Assembly: GCA_003224085.1 (NCBI GenBank)
Contig: QHYK01000069.1
Span: 1 to 52,808 of the forward strand
DNA: 52,808 bases
Direction of reading: 5' to 3'
From: Acidobacteriota bacterium
Lineage (GTDB): Bacteria > Acidobacteriota > Terriglobia > Acidiferrales > UBA7541
The position numbers and the translations under genes were made by a program. The notes under the pieces are model-generated. The model was given only the letters and a program-made list of their open reading frames with translations. It had not been told where the DNA came from and did not search any database. Below, piece after piece: positions 8,188-16,801 of this stretch (the stretch's first letter is position 1; each line of letters begins with the position of its first letter).

Positions 8188-8844
8188 TTACTCAAACTGT
8201 TTTCGGAATAGTGCGAATTGCTGTTTCAGGTCAGCCACTTCATTCTTGAGGCTGGCAATCTCCTCTTCCAGCTTTCTCACTCTGTCGCCGTCCGCCGAAA
8301 TGCCGCCCACGTCGGGTTGCGGCTTTTGTTGCGCTTCAAATTGCGCCACCTCCCCTGACAGCAAATGCACATAGCGCGTTTCCTTTGTCCCTGGCTGCCT
8401 CGGCAGTGGTTTCACAAGCGGAGGCTCCCGCTTCATCAAGTGCTGCAAGCTCGATTGCACCGCCCCGAGATCTTCAAAAGAATGCATGCGCTCGGAGCGG
8501 CTTCTCAGTTCGCCCGGTGTCTGCGGACCGCGCAGGAGCAACAAGCACAGGATCGCGCTCTCGTGGCGATAGAAGTTGAAGGCTTCCTGCAGCCGGTGCT
8601 CGTACTTGGTTACCCTGCTGTCCGCGGGACTCACGGACCGTACTAGCGACTGTCCCTCGAGAGAGTGCAGCGCCCGCCGCACGGCGGCCTCGTCCAGGTT
8701 CATTACCGGCTCGCGGTTCGACTTCTGGTTGCAGGCGTTGATCAGCGCGTTCAGGGAGAGCGGGTAGTATTCGGGCGTAGTCGCTTCTTTTTCCATGAGC
8801 GACCCCAATATCCGGCATTCCACTTCATTCAGTACGATGTTCAC
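8188..8844 (-). CDS. yceH: YceH family protein (DUF480)
   Basis: A 218-residue protein of the DUF480/YceH family: 'LNEVECRILGSLMEKEATTP' followed by 'YYPLSLNALINACNQKSNRE' and 'MNLDEAAVRRALHSLE' is the family signature of two winged-helix-like repeats; the second repeat begins near 'FNFYRHESAILCLLLLRGPQ'. The last 35 residues are a coiled coil ('VRKLEEEIASLKNEVADLKQ'). The biochemical role is unknown. The start is GTG at 8844 with no strong ribosome binding site. It runs up to the integrase remnant. Confidence 0.9.
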   Translation of the reverse strand: MNIVLNEVECRILGSLMEKEATTPEYYPLSLNALINACNQKSNREPVMNLDEAAVRRALHSLEGQSLVRSVSPADSRVTKYEHRLQEAFNFYRHESAILCLLLLRGPQTPGELRSRSERMHSFEDLGAVQSSLQHLMKREPPLVKPLPRQPGTKETRYVHLLSGEVAQFEAQQKPQPDVGGISADGDRVRKLEEEIASLKNEVADLKQQFALFRKQFE

Positions 8845-8949
8845 AGCCCGAAATCATACAACAGGTTCGCGAACCGCTTGGTTACTTGCAGTGCTGCGTT
8901 TCCCTGGTCGGCAGCCTCGCTGCCGCCCTTTTTTTACTTCTGCGTTCCT

Positions 8950-9170
8950 TGAGTTTTGGAAACGACCCGAGCCCGGCTTCAACAGCGTCGACGGCTTCTC
9001 CGGTTGGAGCACAGCTGGCTGCTCGGTCGTCTACGTCCGGGGAGAATATCAGCATTCGCGTGCCGTTGCTCGGAGGCGCGGGCCGGCGGCTTTGACTTCA
9101 GCTACCGTTTGCCCTGGCTTCGCAACTGGCTCACGATCTACACGGATTCCCTCGCAGACGACCATACCTC
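8950..9170 (+). pseudogene. Decayed fragment resembling a Wzi-type capsule assembly protein
   Basis: The 362-base space between the yceH-type and yceI-type genes contains pieces in two plus-strand frames: 'GWSTAGCSVVYVRGEYQHS' (ending near 9060) and, in another frame, 'GGFDFSYRLPWLRNWLTIYT' with 'DSLADD' (about 9085-9160). Both resemble conserved outer-membrane beta-strand segments of capsule assembly Wzi family proteins as I remember them in Acidobacteria. No start, stop or continuous frame remains. Assignment from memory of the family, hence modest confidence. Confidence 0.45.
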
Positions 9171-9206
9171 GCGAACACCTGGAAGCGGCAGCGAAATCGT
9201 TACTCC

Positions 9207-9839
9207 TTATTGCGCCGTTTGTGCTTCCACCGTACCCTTCAAGTCCAACTCGACGTTGACGGAGTGATCGACTTTGAGTAGCCAAGTGCTCGGATTCTTC
9301 AGACCCCACTCGATGAAAGGCACGCTCAACTTCGCCGTCGCGCTCCAATGATCGCCGGAGAGATTCGCTTGCACCGGAACGGTCAATTCGTGCTCGCTGC
9401 CATGCAGCAAGAAAGTCCCGTGCACTTGCACCGTGGAGTCTCCTTGCTTGTCGAATTTTCCGGCGACGCTGTCCGGGCGAAAGATGATTTCGCTGAATCG
9501 GCCGCTTTCGAGCACGTCCCTGTGCATTTTCTTGTCGCGCCCGTCGTTGCCGCTTTTTCCGCTGGTCGCGTCCACCACAATCTCACCGCTGGCCTTCCCC
9601 GTACCTGCATCCATCAGGAAGCTTCCGCGCTTTAACGCAAACGTTCCGTGCACCGTATGAAGCGAACTTCCGAGCGTCCAATGCACGGTGCTTTGCGCTG
9701 CATCGAGAGTAAAGGCGAGCGCGTCGGGCGTGGTTTGCGGCGAAGCGTGCTGCGGCAAGGCGATCAGAACGGGTGGCGCGACGAGCAAGGCAGCCCCCCA
9801 ATACATGACCCGCTTCTGCCGGCTTCGCAACATTCTCAC
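9207..9839 (-). CDS. YceI-like secreted lipocalin-fold protein
   Basis: A 210-residue protein with a signal peptide (hydrophobic residues about 10-30) and a YceI domain: 'FTLDAAQSTVHWTLGSSLHT', 'GTFALKRGSFLMDAGTGKAS', 'MHRDVLESGRFSEIIFRPDS' and the closing 'WLLKVDHSVNVELDLKGTVE'. YceI proteins are periplasmic and bind long isoprenoid or lipid-like ligands. The start is GTG at 9839 behind AGGAAAGG; an ATG two codons later is an alternative. It is monocistronic as far as can be seen. Confidence 0.9.
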   Translation of the reverse strand: MRMLRSRQKRVMYWGAALLVAPPVLIALPQHASPQTTPDALAFTLDAAQSTVHWTLGSSLHTVHGTFALKRGSFLMDAGTGKASGEIVVDATSGKSGNDGRDKKMHRDVLESGRFSEIIFRPDSVAGKFDKQGDSTVQVHGTFLLHGSEHELTVPVQANLSGDHWSATAKLSVPFIEWGLKNPSTWLLKVDHSVNVELDLKGTVEAQTAQ

Positions 9840-9889
9840 AGTTCACCTTTCCTTCTTTCTCAATGCAATGAACCTTATGCGGGAGCTCC

Positions 9890-10996
9890 TTATCCTGTAA
9901 TGAGCCGCCACCCCAAATAGGCGATCGTCTCAGCGAGAAATGCGGAAGAAGTTTCCTTCACGTGCGCTGCCAGCAGGCGCGTAAATAAATCCGGGTCCCT
10001 TGCCAAACCTTGCAGAACGCGTTTCCTCAGGGGCGCGAAGCGATCCAACAACAGGAGAAGCCGCGCCATGGCCTGCGGCCGCCTTGCCAACTTGCGGTGA
10101 GCCGCCTGGTACTTCTCTAGTTCCCCAGTTTCTAGCGCACCCGCGAGCACCAAGGCTTGGCGAAAACCCAGTTCGAGCCCTTCTCCCGTAATCGCGTCCA
10201 CGCTGCCCGAGGCATCTCCAATAAGCGCGACGTTTCCCCGATACACCCGGTCGAGTTTGCACGTCGCCGTCACGGTGCCTCGCTGCACGCTGCTCAGCTT
10301 CGCATTGCTTAGACTGGCCGCGAGCCCCGGAAATTCCCGCAGCGCCTCTTCAAAACGCATCGCGGGGTCACGCGAGATCAGCACGACGCAAGTCTCTTCG
10401 TTCGCCAGAGGCGTCACGTAGGCCTGGATTTTTCGTCCCCAATACACTTCGACGCAATCCGTCAACAGCCGCGCTCGATAGTGCCGCCTCTGTGCGAATC
10501 GCACTTCGCAGTGCACGCCGGAATCCAGCCCACTCCAGCGCCTCCCGCGTGAGTGGACTCCATCCGCGCCCACAACCCATTTTGTGGGAATCGCCTTTCC
10601 TCCCACGATGGCGCAACGGCGCGAGATGCCCGTGACAGGAGAGTTCCATAGCAGTTCAACGCCCGATTCTTCCGCGCGCTCGACCATTTTTCGATGCAGA
10701 ACAGTTCGGCGCACACCAATGCTACTCTCGCCGGGAAATTGAGCTTCCGCGGAAATGCCGCCGTCGATAAAACGAATGCGTCGAAAAACCTGTCCGTCAT
10801 TCGATGAAATGCTGATGCCAAGTTCGCGGAGCGCCGCCAACGTGCCCGGCAAGAGCCCTTCGCCGCAGGCTTTGTCGATCGGCGGTCTCGCTCCGTCCGC
10901 CACCGTAACGGAAATGCCTTTCCTTCTCGCCGCGATAGCAGCCGCCAATCCCGCAGGCCCTCCGCCAATGACCAATACGTCTGTCGTGTGCCCCAT
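9890..10996 (-). CDS. FAD-dependent oxidoreductase (geranylgeranyl-reductase/monooxygenase type)
   Basis: A 368-residue flavoprotein. The N-terminal dinucleotide-binding motif is 'DVLVIGGGPAGLAAAIAARR', followed by 'PIDKACGEGLLPGTLAALRE' as in geranylgeranyl-reductase-like enzymes, the 'GADG' motif near residue 143, and the FAD-ribityl motif 'VALIGDASGSVDAITGEGL'. Such enzymes reduce or hydroxylate isoprenoid or polyketide substrates; nothing beside it shows which. The ribosome binding site GGGAG precedes the ATG. It stands alone between the yceI-type gene and the divergently oriented ilv operon. Confidence 0.88.
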   Translation of the reverse strand: MGHTTDVLVIGGGPAGLAAAIAARRKGISVTVADGARPPIDKACGEGLLPGTLAALRELGISISSNDGQVFRRIRFIDGGISAEAQFPGESSIGVRRTVLHRKMVERAEESGVELLWNSPVTGISRRCAIVGGKAIPTKWVVGADGVHSRGRRWSGLDSGVHCEVRFAQRRHYRARLLTDCVEVYWGRKIQAYVTPLANEETCVVLISRDPAMRFEEALREFPGLAASLSNAKLSSVQRGTVTATCKLDRVYRGNVALIGDASGSVDAITGEGLELGFRQALVLAGALETGELEKYQAAHRKLARRPQAMARLLLLLDRFAPLRKRVLQGLARDPDLFTRLLAAHVKETSSAFLAETIAYLGWRLITG

Positions 10997-11208
10997 GCAA
11001 ACTCCCGTAGCTGCGATGCATTTTCGCGCCCAGAAATCTACAGCAAATTAGAATGTCGCGGCGCATAGGAAAGATGCTCCTTCTTTTTCACGCTTTGTCT
11101 CCTCTCTATCTCTGTCCGGCGAAAACGCGAACCCGCGGAAAGCCCAACGAGCCCAGTTTTCCCATAAGAGATGTTTATTCGATTCAGTATAACTATTAAT
11201 TGGACTGA

Positions 11209-11236
11209 TTGACTCGCCCTGCTTCATTCTGATACT
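11209..11236 (+). promoter_or_regulatory. Candidate promoter of the ilv operon
   Basis: TTGACT (11209-11214, five of six consensus bases), a 16-base spacer and GATACT (11231-11236, four of six). Transcription would begin near 11243, only a few bases before the leader-peptide ATG at 11249. That would explain the lack of a ribosome binding site there. A second AT-rich box, TATAAC at 11188-11193, lacks a convincing -35 partner. Confidence 0.45.
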
Positions 11237-11248
11237 CTTCATGGCGAT

Positions 11249-11368
11249 ATGACAAGCATCGCCATCACGAATACGCGGAGCGTCCACTGGGCTTTGCCAG
11301 ACGGCCGAGTACCTCTCGTAATTGCAGGAATTGGCTTTGTCCTCGTAGGAGGACGCACCAGCGGATGA
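11249..11368 (+). CDS. Leader peptide of the branched-chain amino acid operon (attenuator control peptide)
   Basis: A 39-codon reading frame, ATG to TGA, ends inside the attenuator. Codons from 11309 to 11347 read V-P-L-V-I-A-G-I-G-F-V-L-V, giving eight Val/Leu/Ile codons among thirteen. These are exactly the amino acids made by the operon downstream. The stop codon TGA (11366-11368) lies within the antiterminator strand 11363-11372. There is no Shine-Dalgarno sequence, but the candidate promoter would put the transcript start within about 6 bases of the ATG. The gene is too short for normal annotation; position, composition and the flanking structures together make it convincing. Confidence 0.8.
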   Translation: MTSIAITNTRSVHWALPDGRVPLVIAGIGFVLVGGRTSG

Positions 11369-11440
11369 TGGCGGCGTAAGCCAAAGCGAAGCACAAGAAT
11401 TCGGCCATCATCCAGACCAGGATGATGGCTTTAGTTTTTT
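11339..11440 (+). promoter_or_regulatory. ilv transcription attenuator (antiterminator/terminator switch)
   Basis: Three segments can pair in two exclusive ways. Segment A (11363-11372, GGATGATGGC) and segment C (11420-11429, the same ten bases) are both perfect complements of segment B (11404-11413, GCCATCATCC). B with C gives a terminator followed by tttagtttttt; A with B gives an antiterminator. A small hairpin, GTCCTC-GTAG-GAGGAC (11339-11354), overlaps the Val/Leu codons, and TTGGCTT (11331-11337) can pair with AAGCCAA (11378-11384). A ribosome stalled at the Val/Leu/Ile codons leaves A free, so A pairs with B and the genes are read; a ribosome reaching the stop at 11366 covers A and the terminator forms. 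Confidence 0.85.
11404..11440 (+). terminator. Attenuator terminator upstream of ilvD
   Basis: A perfect 10-bp stem, GCCATCATCC (11404-11413) with GGATGATGGC (11420-11429), closes the 6-base loop AGACCA and is followed by a T-rich tail with a run of six T (11435-11440). It lies 54 bases before the ilvD start and after the leader peptide, so it would stop transcription before the structural genes. Confidence 0.88.
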
Positions 11441-11494
11441 CTAGGGCTGCTTTTTGAATTTGCCGCCGTCTCGCACCAGCGAAGGAGCCGTTCA

Positions 11495-13219
11495 GTGACC
11501 GATTCCAAACCTCGAAGCCACGCACTCATTGACGGAGCGAGCCGCGCCGGAGCGCGAGCCATGCTGCGCGCCTGCGGTTTGAAGGATGACGATTTCCAGA
11601 AGCCGCTCATCGGAGTCGCCAACACTTGGATCGAAATCGGTCCCTGCAACTACCACCTCCGCGAATTGGCCGGACACGTCAAGGAGGGCATTCGCGCAGC
11701 GGGCGGCACCCCGCTCGAATTCAACACGGTTTCCATTTCCGACGGCATTACCATGGGCACTGAGGGCATGCGCGCCTCGCTGGTCAGCCGCGAAGTCATC
11801 ACCGATTCCATTGAACTCGTGACGCGCGGCAATTTGTTCGACGCACTGGTCGTTCTGGTCGGCTGTGACAAGACAATTCCTGCTGGAATCATGTCGCTGG
11901 CACGGCTAAATATCCCAGGCCTGGTTTTGTATGGCGGCTCCATCGCGCCCGGCAAATTCGAGGGCCACGCGGTCACGATTCAAGACGTTTATGAGGCTAT
12001 CGGCGCGCACGCACGCGGCAGCATGAGCGATGCGCAGCTCAAGTCGCTTGAGACCTCTGCGTGCCCTGGCGCCGGCGCCTGCGGAGGACAATTCACCGCG
12101 AACACCATGGCGCTGGTCTGCGAATTCCTGGGCATAGCTCCGATGGGGCTCTCCAGCGTTCCCGCAACCGATCCCGCAAAGGCCGCTGCGGGCCGGCGGG
12201 CCGGCGAATTGGTGATGGGCCTTCTTCGCAAAAATGTGACGCCGTCAAAAATCATCACAAAACAGGCCATCGAAAATGCCATTGCGGGCGTCGCAGCCAC
12301 CGGTGGTTCCACGAACTCCGTTTTGCATCTGTTGGCCATCGCCAACGAAGCGAAGATTTCTCTTTCCATTGACGATTTCGATCGCATCAGTTCGCGTGTT
12401 CCCATTCTCGCCGATTTGAAACCGGGAGGACGATTCGTGGCCACCGATCTCTATGCAGCCGGCGGGACAGCGCTGGTGGCCAAGCGCATGTTGGAAGGCG
12501 GATTTCTTCGCGGTGAATGCCTCACGGTAACCGGCCGCACCCTCGGGGAAGAGGCCAATGCAGCAAAGGAAACTTCTGGGCAGGAAGTCGTCCGCAAACT
12601 TAACGCGCCTCTCAAACCCACGGGCGGCCTGGTCATCCTGAAAGGAAATCTTGCGCCGGAGGGCTGCGTCATCAAAGTTGCCGGGCACAATCTGCAGAAG
12701 TTCAGCGGCCCCGCGCGAGTATTTGACAGCGAAGAAGCTGCGTTCGCTGCCGTCGAGAAAGGCGCCATCAAAGCGGGCGACGTGGTGGTCATTCGTTACG
12801 AAGGTCCGAAAGGCGGGCCCGGCATGCGCGAAATGCTCGCCGTGACGGCCGCGCTGGTAGGCGAAGGCCTTGGCGATTCCGTGGCGCTCTTGACCGACGG
12901 CCGATTCTCCGGCGCCACGCATGGATGGATGGCCGGACACGTTGCGCCAGAAGCCGTGAATGGCGGCCCGATCGCTGCCGTCGCTGATGGCGACACGATC
13001 ACGTTTGACATCCCCGGTCGCCAGTTGAACGTCGGACTCACCGCGGCTGAAATCCAAAAACGCATGGCTTCCTGGAAGCCGCCAACGCCTCGATTTACCA
13101 ACGGAGTGATGGCCAAATACGCGCTGCTGGTTTCTTCCGCCTCAGCCGGCGCGGTGACGAGTTTGCCCGCCTCGTTTGCGACATTCGCTCGGCCTCTTCA
13201 AAACGTGAGGTCTGTATGA
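11495..13219 (+). CDS. ilvD: Dihydroxy-acid dehydratase
   Basis: A 574-residue cytoplasmic iron-sulfur enzyme that dehydrates 2,3-dihydroxy-isovalerate and its methylvalerate homologue in valine/isoleucine synthesis. Visible signatures are '[20 protein letters not shown]' and '[16 protein letters not shown]', which carry the cluster cysteines, and the C-terminal '[20 protein letters not shown]'. Length is normal. The start is GTG at 11495, seven bases after the ribosome binding site GAAGGAG. It is the first structural gene after the attenuator, and its last codons overlap the ilvB start by four bases (ATGA), indicating translational coupling. Confidence 0.97.
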   Translation: MTDSKPRSHALIDGASRAGARAMLRACGLKDDDFQKPLIGVANTWIEIGPCNYHLRELAGHVKEGIRAAGGTPLEFNTVSISDGITMGTEGMRASLVSREVITDSIELVTRGNLFDALVVLVGCDKTIPAGIMSLARLNIPGLVLYGGSIAPGKFEGHAVTIQDVYEAIGAHARGSMSDAQLKSLETSACPGAGACGGQFTANTMALVCEFLGIAPMGLSSVPATDPAKAAAGRRAGELVMGLLRKNVTPSKIITKQAIENAIAGVAATGGSTNSVLHLLAIANEAKISLSIDDFDRISSRVPILADLKPGGRFVATDLYAAGGTALVAKRMLEGGFLRGECLTVTGRTLGEEANAAKETSGQEVVRKLNAPLKPTGGLVILKGNLAPEGCVIKVAGHNLQKFSGPARVFDSEEAAFAAVEKGAIKAGDVVVIRYEGPKGGPGMREMLAVTAALVGEGLGDSVALLTDGRFSGATHGWMAGHVAPEAVNGGPIAAVADGDTITFDIPGRQLNVGLTAAEIQKRMASWKPPTPRFTNGVMAKYALLVSSASAGAVTSLPASFATFARPLQNVRSV

Positions 13220-14928
13220 AACTTACCGGTGCGGAAATACTTTGCGAGACACTTACCCGTCTCGGCGTGCGCGAAATCTTTGGCTATCCGGGTGGCGCGA
13301 TTCTTCCGGTGTACGACGCGCTCGGCAAATCGAAATTGCATCATGTCCTGGTGCGCCACGAGCAGGGAGCCACGCACATGGCCGATGGCTACGCGAGAGC
13401 AAGCGGCGGCGTCGGCGTAGCGATGGCAACTTCCGGCCCCGGCGCGACCAACATGGTGACGGGCATTGCCACCGCCATGATGGACTCCTCGCCCATCGTT
13501 TGCATCACCGGCCAGGTCAGCAGCAAAGTCCTCGGCTCCGACGCGTTTCAGGAAACCGACATCACCGGCATCACCATGCCGATTACCAAACACAACGTGG
13601 TGGTTACGCAAACCGGAGATATTGCGCGAACACTTCGCGAAGCGTTCGTCATCGCCAAGAGCGGGCGCCCGGGTCCGGTGTTGGTGGACGTGACCAAGGA
13701 CGCGCAACAGGCTACCGCCGAATTCGAATGGGACGCCTGCATGCCCAAGCTACCGCCAAAACGTATCCGCAACAATCACGACCAAGCCGAATTCGACCGG
13801 GCCGTCGAATTGTTGAACACGGCGAAGCGGCCGGTGGTTCTCGCAGGCCACGGCATCATGGTTTCCGGCGCCATGCGCGCGTTCGAGCAATTCATTCGCG
13901 CGGGCAACTACCCCGTGGCGATGACACTGCTCGGCATCGGCTGCTTCCCCGCCAAGGATCCGCTCAACCTCGGCATGATGGGCATGCACGGCGAGGCGTG
14001 GGTGAACAACGCGATTCAGGAAGCGGATTTGCTGATTGCGGTTGGTATGCGTTTTGACGATCGCGTCACCGGCGACCTGCGCACGTACGCCGAGAACGCG
14101 CGCAAAATTCACATCGAGATCGACCGCGCAGAAATCAACAAGAACGTGAAAGTGGATGCAGCGCTAGTGGGCGACGCACGCGAAGTGCTCGAACATCTCA
14201 CGCCGCACATCGAGACAAGGGACCACAGTGCATGGATTCGTCATATTAATGAACTGAAAGGCGATTCGGCGGTGCGCGACATCCAGAGCCTGCCCGATAC
14301 AGGTCATCTTTACGCCGCGCATGTCATCAATGACCTCTGGAAAGAAACGCGCGGCGAAGCCATCGTGGTCACCGACGTGGGCCAGCACCAAATGTGGGAA
14401 GCACAGTATTACCATCACGACCGGCCGCGCACGCTGATTACTTCCGGCGGCCTCGGCACGATGGGCTTTGCGCTGCCGGCAGGCATCGGCGCGAAGTTTG
14501 CAAAGCCGGATTCGGAGGTTTGGGTGGTGGTCGGCGACGGCGGATTCCAGATGACCATGAGCGAATTGGCAACCATCGTCCAGGAAAAGATCAACGTGAA
14601 GATTGCCATCATCAACAACGGCTATCTCGGCATGGTGCGGCAGTGGCAGGAGTTTTTCTACGATAAACGGTACGTGGCAACGCCTCTGGTCGCGCCGGAT
14701 TTCATCGCACTGGCCAACGCTTTTGGCATCCGCGCCGAGCGGATCACCACGCGCGCGGAAGTAATTCCTGGGATTCGAACCGCGCGAGAAGCGAATGAAA
14801 CGGTACTGCTCGATTTTCGCGTCGAGCAGGAAGACTCCGTGTATCCGATGGTTCCCGCGGGCGCTTCGCTGCACGACATGATTCGCCGTCCGCACAATCC
14901 GCTGGTGGAAACCGCCTCGGACGAGTGA
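13216..14928 (+). CDS. ilvB: Acetolactate synthase large (catalytic) subunit
   Basis: A 570-residue thiamin-diphosphate enzyme that makes acetolactate or acetohydroxybutyrate. The N-terminal domain has '[18 protein letters not shown]' and the catalytic Glu in '[18 protein letters not shown]'; the C-terminal ThDP-binding motif runs from '[18 protein letters not shown]' to '[17 protein letters not shown]'. It overlaps ilvD by ATGA and is followed directly by the regulatory subunit gene. All expected residues appear present. Confidence 0.97.
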   Translation: MKLTGAEILCETLTRLGVREIFGYPGGAILPVYDALGKSKLHHVLVRHEQGATHMADGYARASGGVGVAMATSGPGATNMVTGIATAMMDSSPIVCITGQVSSKVLGSDAFQETDITGITMPITKHNVVVTQTGDIARTLREAFVIAKSGRPGPVLVDVTKDAQQATAEFEWDACMPKLPPKRIRNNHDQAEFDRAVELLNTAKRPVVLAGHGIMVSGAMRAFEQFIRAGNYPVAMTLLGIGCFPAKDPLNLGMMGMHGEAWVNNAIQEADLLIAVGMRFDDRVTGDLRTYAENARKIHIEIDRAEINKNVKVDAALVGDAREVLEHLTPHIETRDHSAWIRHINELKGDSAVRDIQSLPDTGHLYAAHVINDLWKETRGEAIVVTDVGQHQMWEAQYYHHDRPRTLITSGGLGTMGFALPAGIGAKFAKPDSEVWVVVGDGGFQMTMSELATIVQEKINVKIAIINNGYLGMVRQWQEFFYDKRYVATPLVAPDFIALANAFGIRAERITTRAEVIPGIRTAREANETVLLDFRVEQEDSVYPMVPAGASLHDMIRRPHNPLVETASDE

Positions 14929-14945
14929 GGAAGAAAGAGGACAGC

Positions 14946-15497
14946 ATGCAAACACTCGTTGCCTACGTGGAAAACAAACCAGGCGTGCTGAACCGCGTCT
15001 CTTCACTCGCGAGGCGGCTGGCCATCAACATTGACTCGCTCACGGTCGGGCCGACGGAAAACGAAGAGATTGCGCGCATGACCATCGTGGCACATACCGA
15101 TGAACGCGGCGCGCACCGCCTGGAAGCAAGCCTCGAAAAACTCGTGGACGTGCTGCTGGCGGAAAATATTTCCGGCCGCGCTCTGCTCGAACGCGACCTC
15201 GCGTTGATTAAAGTGGCTGCCGACCAGCAGAACCGGCCGCATCTGATGGAATTGATCAAGGTTTTTCGCGCTCGCGTCGTGGATGTGGCTCCCGAATCCC
15301 TGATTATCGAAGTTTCCGGCACCGTGGACAAAATTGACGGCTTGCTCGAAGTGCTTCGTCCCTTTGGTGTTCTGGAGATGGCCCGCACCGGACGCATTTC
15401 CATGACGCGCGGAAGCGATTTGCTGCGTCCGCCATTGCTGGACATCGAGGTTTCAGCGGTTGAATCCGAAGTTTCGAAGGTGAATAAACACCCTTAG
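14946..15497 (+). CDS. ilvN: Acetolactate synthase small (regulatory) subunit
   Basis: A 183-residue protein from the chosen start. The N-terminal ACT domain ('LVAYVENKPGVLNRVSSLAR' to 'MTIVAHTD') binds the feedback inhibitor valine, and the C-terminal ALS small-subunit domain ('FRARVVDVAPESLIIEVSGT') follows. The frame is also open from a GTG at 14925 that overlaps the ilvB stop, but the ATG at 14946 is preceded by AAAGAGGA and matches the usual N-terminus, so it is preferred. The name ilvH would be equally acceptable. Confidence 0.95.
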   Translation: MQTLVAYVENKPGVLNRVSSLARRLAINIDSLTVGPTENEEIARMTIVAHTDERGAHRLEASLEKLVDVLLAENISGRALLERDLALIKVAADQQNRPHLMELIKVFRARVVDVAPESLIIEVSGTVDKIDGLLEVLRPFGVLEMARTGRISMTRGSDLLRPPLLDIEVSAVESEVSKVNKHP

Positions 15498-15615
15498 CTT
15501 TCGCCGGAAAAGGTTTCAGGATCTGGACGCGAGTGCGAGCGTCTCTAAAAAAATCAGGCACACTTGGGTAACCCATTCGGCCGCGCGCCGGCCAATGATC
15601 AAATGAGAGGACACC

Positions 15616-16653
15616 ATGGCTAATCTCTATTACGACGACTCCGCGGATCTCGCGCTCATTCAAGGAAAAAAGGTGGCCATCATTGGCTACGGCTCGCAGG
15701 GACATGCACATTCTCTGAACCTGCGCGATAGCGGAGTTCAAGTCCGAGTGGGTCTCCCCGAAACCAGCGCTTCGCGCGCCAAAGCCCAAAAGGAAGGGCT
15801 GACCGTTAACACGCCGGCAGAGGCTGCGGCTTGGGCCGATGTCATCATGATTCTTGCTCCGGACACGAAGCAACCGAAACTCTATCGCGACGCGATTGAG
15901 CCAAACCTCAAGCCGGGCAAGACGCTCATGTTCGCGCACGGCTTCAACATCCGTTTTGGCGCGATCAAACCGCCGAAAACCGTTGACGTTTCCATGATCG
16001 CGCCCAAAGCGCCCGGCCATCGCGTGCGGGAGGTCTTCACCGAAGGCGGCGGCACGCCCGCGCTGCTGGCGGTGGAACAAGAGGCAAGCGGAAATGCCAA
16101 GGCACTGGCGCTCTCGTACGCGAAGGGACTGGGCTGCACGCGCGCGGGTGTTTTAGAAACGACGTTCACCGAAGAGACCGAGACGGACCTGTTTGGCGAG
16201 CAGGCGGTGCTTTGCGGCGGCGTCAGCGAATTGATCAAAGCAGGCTTCGAGACGCTCGTTGCGGCAGGCTACCAGCCGGAAGTAGCGTATTTCGAGTGCA
16301 TGCACGAGCTGAAGCTGATCGTGGACCTGATCTACCGCGGCGGGCTCAGCTATATGCGCTATTCCGTCAGCGATACCGCTGAGCAGGGCGACTATGCTTC
16401 CGGGCCGCGCATTGTAACCAAACAAACGCGCGAGGAAATGAAGAAGATTCTCGCGGAAATTCGCGACGGCAGCTTCGCGAAAAAGTGGATTGAAGAAAAC
16501 GAAAAGGGCTGCCCCAACTTTTTGGCCACGCGCCAGCATGAGCAGCAGCATCCCATTGAGCAACTCGGCCCCAAGCTGCGCGCGATGATGCCCTTCCTGC
16601 AACCTGTTCTCGCACCAGGCCTGGAGATCAAGGCCGCCGCCACCAAGAAATAA
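15616..16653 (+). CDS. ilvC: Ketol-acid reductoisomerase (class I)
   Basis: A 345-residue NADPH-dependent enzyme that isomerises and reduces acetolactate. The Rossmann motif is '[20 protein letters not shown]'; the knotted C-terminal domain carries the metal ligands in '[20 protein letters not shown]' and the helix '[19 protein letters not shown]'. The length is that of the short class I enzyme. It begins 118 bases after ilvN with ribosome binding site AGAGGA; the gap has no clear terminator, so it likely belongs to the same attenuated operon. Confidence 0.97.
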   Translation: MANLYYDDSADLALIQGKKVAIIGYGSQGHAHSLNLRDSGVQVRVGLPETSASRAKAQKEGLTVNTPAEAAAWADVIMILAPDTKQPKLYRDAIEPNLKPGKTLMFAHGFNIRFGAIKPPKTVDVSMIAPKAPGHRVREVFTEGGGTPALLAVEQEASGNAKALALSYAKGLGCTRAGVLETTFTEETETDLFGEQAVLCGGVSELIKAGFETLVAAGYQPEVAYFECMHELKLIVDLIYRGGLSYMRYSVSDTAEQGDYASGPRIVTKQTREEMKKILAEIRDGSFAKKWIEENEKGCPNFLATRQHEQQHPIEQLGPKLRAMMPFLQPVLAPGLEIKAAATKK

Positions 16654-16736
16654 TCCTCAACTCACCCTGGCAGGACGCTCGTAGCTTTCGCGGCTCGGTA
16701 CGGGAAACAAAATTGAGGGGGTTGAACCCTCTGGCT

Positions 16737-16796
16737 CCGGGAGATTGTGGCGTCTCCCGGGCAAAGGTTGACACAGCGTAGGATTTGGGCAATCCT
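16737..16796 (+). promoter_or_regulatory. Inverted repeats and candidate operator/promoter before the rpiR-type gene
   Basis: A perfect inverted repeat CCGGGAGA (16737-16744)/TCTCCCGG (16753-16760) follows the ilvC gene; with no T-run it may be a weak terminator or structural element. Next is a perfect -35-like TTGACA (16768-16773), and then the palindrome AGGATT-TGGGC-AATCCT (16780-16796), five bases before the first possible start of the regulator. The palindrome's position fits an autoregulatory operator. No good -10 box is seen at the right spacing. Confidence 0.4.
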
Positions 16797-16801
16797 CTCG
16801 C

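Noticed and set aside
11265-11525. A minus-strand frame with a membrane-like stretch opposite the ilv leader
   Set aside because: It is the complement of the attenuator sequence and leader peptide; the inverted repeats explain the apparent hydrophobic pattern.
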